This document shows positions 58,701-64,000 of a stretch of DNA of 64,000 nucleotides, piece after piece. The position numbers and the translations under genes were made by a program. Source of the DNA: Aphrocallistes beatrix (taxonomy: Eukaryota > Porifera > Hexactinellida > Sceptrulophora > Aphrocallistidae); contig OY725505.1 of the NCBI GenBank assembly GCA_963281255.1, positions 2,108,001 to 2,172,000 of the forward strand. Direction: 5' to 3'. A model generated the notes under the pieces. That model worked only from the letters and a program-made list of their open reading frames with translations, did not search any database and was not told the origin of the DNA. Position 1 is the first letter of the stretch; every line of letters starts with the position of its first letter.

Positions 58701-61700
58701 ATACCCAGTGTTACAACTACATGTGAAGGATCCTGCAGTGTTCCGACAAATTTGGGCGCAGTTGTCTGTGTCACGTGAGCACTCATTGATATCGACACAT
58801 GTTTTTCTATCCGAAGATAGTTCATAGCCAGCATTACACCTGCAATAATACGAGCCAGCAGTGTTATAGCATAAATGGTTGCAGCCATGACTGCTCGTAG
58901 AGCACTCATTGCTATCGTAGCATGACTTCCCATTAGACCCTAGGGAGTATCCGGTTCTACAAGTGCAATAATATGATCCAATCGTGTTTGTACAACTGTG
59001 ATCACACCCATCTGTGTTCCGAGAGCATTCATTAATATCATTGCAACTCTTCCTATTAGAACTCAGGTCATAACCTGTTCTGCAACTACAGCTGTATGAC
59101 CCTTGCGTGTTTGTACAATAGTGGGCACACCCATCGGTATTATAATAACATTCGTTATAATCATAGCATGAAGAACCTGATCTGTAGTAACCAGTTTTGC
59201 AAGAACATGTATATCCTCCTCCGTTGATAACATTATTGCAGTTCTGCGTCGCTGAATTACAACTGTGTTGGCCACTTGTACATTCGTTCAGATCTAAATA
59301 TATTATCTCAATTAATAAATATAAGAGAATGTCTTTCTTCGTCGTGAATTAATTTGCTTTCATTTCATGACATCTAAACAATGAATAAATACGTAAATAA
59401 GTGATTGAATATATCATGTTCGGATATAGTCGTTGAAATCAAGTTGCTGCCGCGGCGACAATTTTTCAAATTTGTTTATTTTTTGATACATATAAACACC
59501 AAATTGCTAAATACCGTATAAGGCGTATATCTTCGAATAGTAGCCGGGGTTATTAATTGTTACCACCTGAAGGAAAATTAATATTTCGGATATTTTGAGA
59601 CTTTTCAATGAATATAACCACATGAGTGAATCAAGAAATGGTAGAAGGGAATAATTTAATGTTAATTTAATGTTAATCTTTTTTCTATTTATGTACAAAA
59701 AAGGTTTAGCACCCACTTTGGGGGGGGGGGCGATTATTCGAGGGCAGGCTACTATACCTACTATTCAAGTATATACAGCATGCATATATGATGATTTTGA
59801 TGATATCAAATTCGAATCAGCACATTTAAATATCCCTAAAGTCGTTGCAACCATATTATTATTATTACCATTATTCTTATCATCCTCAAAGTTGTAGATT
59901 TAAATTTGGACAACAGACAAGCAAACAAACATACAAATGGACAAATCATTGAGATTTAATAATTACGGTGTAGATAATAAAGAGATTGAAATGGCTTACT
60001 AGTTGTATGTTAATAATTATGCTAATTACAGTATGTCCCATAATTATTTAGAATTTTGCTTGATTCAATCTTTTTCGATATCTGACTAGATTAATTAAAA
60101 CCCTACTTGGACTCGGAATGTTGAAGTGAAAGTGAAAGTTAATTGAAAGTGAATTGAAAGTGAAAACGAAAGTGGGATTTTTCTATTTAGACTACCCCAA
60201 GTCCAAGTAGGGTTAAGCTCTAATACTGGTACTTTTATTAATCAACCTTATGTCAATAATCGTTGATAATGTAGTAATACACTAAAACCTATTCTAAAAT
60301 GGATTTTTCCAATTTTTATATAATGATGACGTCATGATGATGCGACCAAAATTGCATAGTTTCTTAATCTGTATTTAACTATTCATATATTAGGTCCATA
60401 TAATTGTAATGACTCAAACTGAGAAGAGAGCTCGGATTAGAGTGCTATTAGACGCTAAAAAACATACACCTAGAGAAATTTCTGATCTTATTGGTGTTTC
60501 TCTTGCTACAGTCTACAACGTTAAATCCAGGATTCAGGCGATATCTCAATGAAACATCGCAAGGGAGGTGGCAGACCCTCTAAATTGGCTCCACTTCTAC
60601 GAAACAGCATTGCACAACAAATACGAAGGACGCCATATATTTCTTTAAGATCTATGGCAAGCAAATGTCCAGTTGATGTGTCAAAAAATACCGTAGCTCG
60701 ATGTTTAATAAAATTAAACTACACTAAGCCGTACCCCACCCCAGTTCCGATGTTATCTGAAAAAAATCGTTCTAATAGGGTTGAATGGGCTTGCAGGAAT
60801 ATCAGAAACTTCTGGCAAGACGCAATCTTCGCTGATGAAGCATCCATCTGGATAAATAGAGGTCGTGTTCGCATGTGGACCAAAAATGGCACCAGCAGAA
60901 CTACACCAACAGTTAAACATACCCAGAAAATCCATATTTGGGCCGCATTTTCGTCAGCTGGGACATTCCCACTATATATTTTTAGGGAGAATCTAACTGC
61001 CCAGATATTTTGCGAGATTTTAAATGGACATTTGTTACAACAGGCACGTGTTTTACATGGAGAGAAGTGGTTTCTCGGCCAAGATAATGACCTGAAACAT
61101 ACTGCTAAGATAACCAAGGCTTGGATGGAAGAGAATATGCCACAAAATACCATAGACTGGCCCCAGTCAGAGTCCAGATGTCAACCCCATCGAGAACTTG
61201 TTTGCGTGGTTGAAACAGGAATTGATTAAAAGAGGTCCAGCTACTTTAAAAGCTCTCAAGGATGATGTTGTTGCTATATGGGAAAGTATAGATGTATTTT
61301 TTCTCGAGCCATATTGGAGTTCGATGCCAAAGAGGTGCTAACTATTGATAGATAACAATGGCTCTAAAATAAAATATTAAACTACACAATATCAGTTATC
61401 TTATAAAAGCAGGCGAACAATGTTACTAATTAACAAAAAAAATTCTGAGTCATTATTAAAATTCTAAATAATTATGGGACATACTGTATGTTGTTGACAA
61501 TCAGGGTTGTTTTGATTTAAATCATTTGATTTAAATCATTGATTTAAATCATGATTTAAATCACTTAAAAAAATCAAAATCCTGTTATTTGATTTTTTTG
61601 GAATATATTTCCTTTTAGAAATTTCTTCAATGTTTCTTATTTGATAAAAGTGTGATGGCTTTTGTACATTAAAAAGTTAGGAATAGATTAGGTATAGTTA

Positions 61701-63747
61701 AAGCAGGAAAATTAGTATTTATATACAAGCTGCTGAATACTCATAAATAATTTCTTCTAGTTCTACGTACATTAATACATAGGTACTCTAATTTTTTCGC
61801 TTTCTTCATTAATATTTATTCTAATTTTTCGTTTTCTTTCATTAAAACATTCTATTATACGTAGATAATGTTAAATTTATTCTAGAATTCTACTTGATTA
61901 TGAGTAGATAAAAATAAACAGAAGACTAAATGATTATAGATAAAAATATATAAAAATCTAATTAAAATCAAAAAATCTGATTTAAATCAAATAAATCATG
62001 ATTTTTGATTTTTTTTAAAAAATCATGATTTTTTTCCAACCCTGCCGCGGGCGGCGGGCGGCAGTGAATGACAATGGATACTTCCAAATGAGTATAGTCG
62101 AGCACAGTTATTGCTTAATGCAATTAGCTCGACTATACTCACTTGGCAATTTATACGGCTTCACTCTCTCAATAGAAATCATTGTACTACAGCACAATAG
62201 ACTCATTATTATTATTAATATTTCAAAACTATAAAAAAGATTATCTGTTATCTTCACACATTTTGATGAATTTTGAAAAATTTGCTAAAGACTAGCTATC
62301 AACAGTTGATATAGCGTTTTTAGACATGTAGATTCTGAATATCGTATTTTCGAATCTAAGTATGTATACGATAAATATTTGATTTGCTATTGTTTACAAC
62401 GGATGCATAGGGTAAACAAATATCAAAAATGTGTTGTCTCGACAATTTAAATTTAGTAAGTTGATTCGGACAAAAGAACTCAAAAATTATTTAATCTGGA
62501 ATGACTGCTAGTATATTAATCGATTCAGTATCGTTTAGGGCAGTGGTTCCCAACCTTTATGAGCCCAAGATTACCTTCTGAATCTAAATGCATCACAAGA
62601 TCTACTCGGCAAGCGCATCTGATCGATCGGTTGGGAACCCTGCCGGCCTGCCCTATTCACACTTCACAACAATTTACATATGAGTAGCCTTATTTGTAGA
62701 CAGTTTACAAAACGAAAAATGAGACGTAATAGAAACTAATAATATTTCATAAACTGTCTATACAGGTTTCCTATAGTTGATTGCGATTGACAGGTTGGGG
62801 ACCCCTGGTTTAGGCTATCTTTGAAACATCAAATATGATAAATATCATGCAAATTGAATGTGATATTAAATATCTAAAAAATCATTATATGATACTTGGT
62901 CATAAATTATCATTGTCCCCGAAAGCTCCCTCTAAACTGTTTGAAATCAATTATTTAGTATTAGTTGTGGTGGGTTTTTTAAATTCATACATATGTAGTT
63001 ATCTATTCATTTGATTTCAACTCGGATAAGAATCATTGTCAAAATGACCTGGGGGATTATACGAGTATGGCGCCCCAATACAACTAGTTTAGATTTAATA
63101 TAAGAATCAAAATTTAATTAAATATACTTACCGTTATTGCAATTCGTTCCTGTCCATCCGCTATTGCAAACCTTGCTTCCAGAACTAGAGCAAGTGTAGT
63201 GTCCATAGTAGTCATTACGTGCCCTGCAATATACGGTGCATAGGTTGCCATAGTAATTAGTATTGCACGTGAACCGATATTTTATTTCAAAATAGCGACC
63301 GCTGCCACTAAGTGTGTGTCTCAATGTTGCCCAAGTACTCGATGTCCAATATCCATCATACTGCAAGGCTCCTAGGTAATCATCTGCATTCGAATCATCA
63401 TCCCATCCTATCATATCCACTCTAAACCGCCCCTAGTAGAAATAATATATTTGTCAAAACAAATTTGAGAGTCGGAAATGAAGTCTATCACTTACCGAAA
63501 AACTACTAGAAGTCGTATAATTATACACCTGGTTCATTGTTTGCGAATTTCCGCTCGCCCTGTAATAGTTAGTGGTATAACTACCACAACTGCTGTAGCT
63601 GCTGTAGCACTCTTTCCATTTGAAAAAGAAAAAAACATCACATTCACCTCCGAACCATCCATCACAATTGCTTCCATCGTCGAGCTTTCCCCGCACATCA
63701 TACTTGTAATAATTCACAGAAAATGTCCCTGCGTTCTCTACTACCAC
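43788..63747 (-). CDS. Delta-like / adhesion-GPCR fusion protein (MNNL-DSL-EGF-FN3-HormR-GAIN/GPS-7TM), 5' partial
   Basis: Three exons: 63747-63496, 63432-63132 and 59293-43788 (stop TAG). Splices are GT-AG and phases fit (0, then 1: G|AT gives the Asp of DLNEC). More than 5,300 residues are seen. In order: MNNL, DSL, 29 EGF-type repeats (to ~55,735), a beta-rich linker, 12 FN3 (55,430-51,900), 10 EGF (to ~50,670), the linker again, 12 FN3 (50,363-46,833), 5 EGF (to ~46,255), a hormone-receptor motif (~46,245-46,065, PCQYIDP...CSQSGVWKSPDMTEC), GAIN with GPS (~46,060-45,165) and seven helices (~45,155-44,380). The helices show FLAEGAAICFRFV (TM3), GWVVPIPLAV (TM4), YCWFS (ECL2) and LQGILFLFLY (TM7), all adhesion-GPCR marks. 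A ~200-residue acidic tail follows. The head resembles Notch ligands, so cell-cell signalling at the plasma membrane is inferred. The signal-peptide exon is not resolved. Confidence 0.85.
46682..59030 (-). repeat. Tandem duplication of a ~5.06-kb EGF+FN3 unit inside the giant exon
   Basis: Copy 2 is 46,682-51,745 and copy 1 51,746-~59,030. Landmarks are offset by 5,067 bp (TTTCGCAGGA at 50,651 and 55,718; TTCGAGTCC at 46,821 and 51,888). Each unit runs: three EGFs (SRNTDGC, STSSHGC, TDNC), a three-EGF trio, three more EGFs, a linker, 12 FN3, and one EGF (EQDPCQNGAVC). The FN3 blocks differ at only about two dozen residues by eye. Copy 1 is longer because its trio is present seven times. The unit length keeps the reading frame. 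Confidence 0.9.
56090..58673 (-). repeat. Seven tandem copies of a 369-bp (123-codon, three-EGF) unit
   Basis: The unit encodes three calcium-binding EGF repeats beginning NECSSSNGGC, NECASNNGGC and NEC(T/S)S(S/N)SHGC, each 41 residues. The span is close to 7 x 369. Neighbouring units are almost identical, and C-terminal units share NNAGSF where the others have NNVGSF, a sign of recent spread. Because the length is a multiple of three, the alternative frame also stays open for 990 codons (58933-55961); that frame is not a gene. Confidence 0.9.
60095..60216. mobile_element. TTAA-type MITE with GAAANN repeats, copy 3 (nested in Tc1)
   Basis: TTAAAACCCTACTTGGACTC at the left; AAGTCCAAGTAGGGTTAA at the right. 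The interior plus strand has GAAAGTGAAAGT and GAAAGTGAAAACGAAA. It is in the opposite orientation to the copies at 5.0 and 6.0 kb and lies inside the Tc1 element. Confidence 0.6.
60409..61341 (+). pseudogene. Tc1-like DD34E transposase, two frame breaks
   Basis: The start ATG 60409 gives TEKRARIRVLLDAKKHTPRE and ISDLIGVSLATVYNVKSRIQ, the first helix-turn-helix. The frame ends TGA at 60550-60552, overlapping ATG 60549, where the GRPSKL AT-hook-like linker and second HTH continue (frame to 61229). IFADEASIW (first Asp) and FLGQDNDLKHTAK (second Asp) follow. Near 61163 the reading moves again to give SPDVNPIENLFAWLKQELI (final Glu) and the end SSMPKRC. All catalytic residues are present, but two single-base shifts make this copy inactive unless frameshifting occurs. 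Confidence 0.8.
61502..62044. mobile_element. hAT-like element with GATTTAAATCAT arrays
   Basis: CAGGGTTGTTTTGATTTAAA at the left, ATGATTTTTTTCCAACCCTG at the right. Self-complementary GATTTAAATC units lie near each end. No matching 8-bp flanks, so the duplication is lost or one side was rearranged. No ORF. Confidence 0.5.
62085..62140. repeat. CCAAGTGAGTAT hairpin repeat, copy 3
   Basis: CCAAATGAGTATAGTCGAGC faces AGCTCGACTATACTCACTTGG-type sequence with a ~16-bp loop; a strong hairpin. A short GC-rich patch (GCGGGCGGCGGGCGGC) precedes it at 62045-62060. Confidence 0.65.
62541..62807. mobile_element. hAT-type MITE with near-perfect 8-bp duplication GTTTAGG(G/C)
   Basis: CAGTGGTTCCCAACCTTTAT at the left, CAGGTTGGGGACCCCTG at the right; flanks GTTTAGGG (62533-62540) and GTTTAGGC (62808-62815). 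Ends are close to those of 41408-41579. Confidence 0.75.
63132..63432 (-). other. Exon encoding the end of MNNL and a canonical DSL domain
   Basis: 301 nt, phase 0 in, phase 1 out (donor GTAAGT at 63131-63126). The DSL part reads FTCNTNYYGNLCTVYC, then RARNDYYGHYTC and SGSKVCNSGWTGTNC. All six cysteines, the RND.YGHY core and the GWxGxxC end agree with the DSL consensus that contacts Notch in Delta, Serrate and LAG-2. It is followed directly by an EGF repeat after splicing, as in Notch ligands. Confidence 0.85.
63496..63747 (-). other. Exon encoding MNNL (Notch-ligand N-terminal, C2-like) domain
   Basis: 252 nt, phase 0 at both ends (acceptor tttgatttag, donor GTAAGTG). It reads ENAGTFSVNYYKYDVRGKLD, then GECDVFFFFKWKEC and SQTMNQVYNYTTSSSFS. 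The GxFxxxxxxYxxxxGxxxxGxxCD...FFxxxxxxC pattern is that of the MNNL domain at the N terminus of Delta/Jagged proteins; the domain runs on into the next exon (GRFRVDMIGWDDD). A possible 30-nt upstream microexon (63845-63816, followed by GTAAGACC) is in phase, but too short to be confident about. Confidence 0.75.
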
Positions 63748-63858
63748 CTAAATCAAATTAATCCAATAATAAGTAAAGGTATTGACTTATATTGCAAAAA
63801 TTTTACAGGTCTTACCAAATACTTGAAATTAAAATCATTTGTGTGCTAATAATACATA

Positions 63859-63935
63859 ACAAGCGCGCTTCATGCACGTAGCGCGCGGCTTAGCGAACAC
63901 TTCGTGTTCGCAGAATGGCCCTGAGGGCACCCGTA
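63859..63935 (+). repeat. GC-rich multi-hairpin repeat, copy near the 5' end of the giant gene
   Basis: ACAAGCGCGCTTCATGCACG, then the stem GCGAACAC TTC GTGTTCGC and a short GGCCC TGA GGGC-type stem. It lies just upstream of the first resolved exon of the giant gene. The remainder to 64000 shows nothing recognisable. Confidence 0.6.
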
Positions 63936-64000
63936 TACGTATATCAACAAATTCAGAACTCCGCACGGATGCCAATTATTAATTAATTTCAAACTTGCTA

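Larger units (their letters stand above)
60029..61486 (+). mobile_element. Tc1-like transposon
   Basis: CAGTATGTCCCATAATTATT at the left and the exact reverse complement at the right, continuing TAGAATTTT; TA on both sides (60027-60028, 61487-61488). 1,458 bp. It encodes a damaged transposase (60409-61341) and carries a TTAA MITE (60095-60216) near its left end. Confidence 0.85.
59294..63131. other. Intron between the DSL exon and the giant exon
   Basis: A 3.8-kb intron (donor GTAAGT, acceptor ATATATTTAG). It contains a Tc1-like transposon (60029-61486), a hAT-like element (61502-62044), a hairpin repeat (62085-62140), ~170-bp repeat units (62155-62460) and a hAT MITE (62541-62807). The rest (59294-60028, with a G-run at 59718-59727; 62808-63131) shows no exon. 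Confidence 0.75.

Noticed and set aside
55961-58933. 990-codon open frame on the minus strand overlapping the EGF array
   Set aside because: It is the alternative frame of the 369-bp repeat. The unit length is a multiple of three, so absence of stops in one unit is copied seven times. The protein has no domain, while the main frame shows perfect EGF repeats.
63816-63845. A 30-nt microexon upstream of the MNNL exon (NDFNFKYL)
   Set aside because: Phase and splice sites fit, but it is too short and does not look like a signal peptide; not counted as an exon.
1-64000. tRNA or rRNA genes
   Set aside because: No cloverleaf with GGTTCGAATCC-type T loop, and no rRNA-like block, was found on either strand by eye.

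Overview
The window is invertebrate animal nuclear DNA: AT-rich, intron-bearing, and packed with DNA transposons and MITEs. The host genes (a Delta-like/adhesion-GPCR gene and RNF213-like ubiquitin ligases) are metazoan families. An early-branching animal such as a sponge is plausible, but the sequence alone does not prove the species.

Layout. (1) 807-9684 (+) holds the last five coding exons of an RNF213 (mysterin)-like E3 ligase gene. (2) 28302-13385 (-) holds the last nine recognisable exons of a second, diverged RNF213-like gene facing the first tail to tail. Five exons correspond one to one between the two genes, with the same intron phases and the same or equivalent lengths. The second gene is cut at its upstream side by a P-element/THAP9-like transposon (28303-31848). 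(3) 31.8-43.6 kb shows no confident host gene. It is a pile of transposons: hAT elements and MITEs with clean 8-bp target duplications, a mariner with an uninterrupted transposase, a Tc1 fragment, a Mutator-type fragment and a broken Ty3/gypsy-type fossil. (4) 63747-43788 (-) is a giant gene. Two small exons encode MNNL and DSL domains (the Notch-ligand head). They splice in phase onto one exon of about 15.5 kb encoding about 44 EGF repeats, 24 fibronectin-III domains, a hormone-receptor motif, a GAIN/GPS region, seven adhesion-type transmembrane helices and a cytoplasmic tail. In effect it is a Delta-like ligand fused to an adhesion GPCR. The first exon (signal peptide) lies upstream of what can be resolved.

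The giant exon grew by a tandem duplication of about 5.06 kb, followed by amplification of a 369-bp (three-EGF) unit from one to seven copies in the N-terminal copy. Introns and intergenic DNA are filled by nested MITEs. Two families stand out: a GC-rich multi-hairpin repeat with compensatory base changes between copies, and a TTAA-flanked MITE carrying a perfect triple IRF-type motif (GAAANN)3. Two copies of the latter sit in introns of the first RNF213-like gene. Family names are from memory of the protein families; no database search was run.
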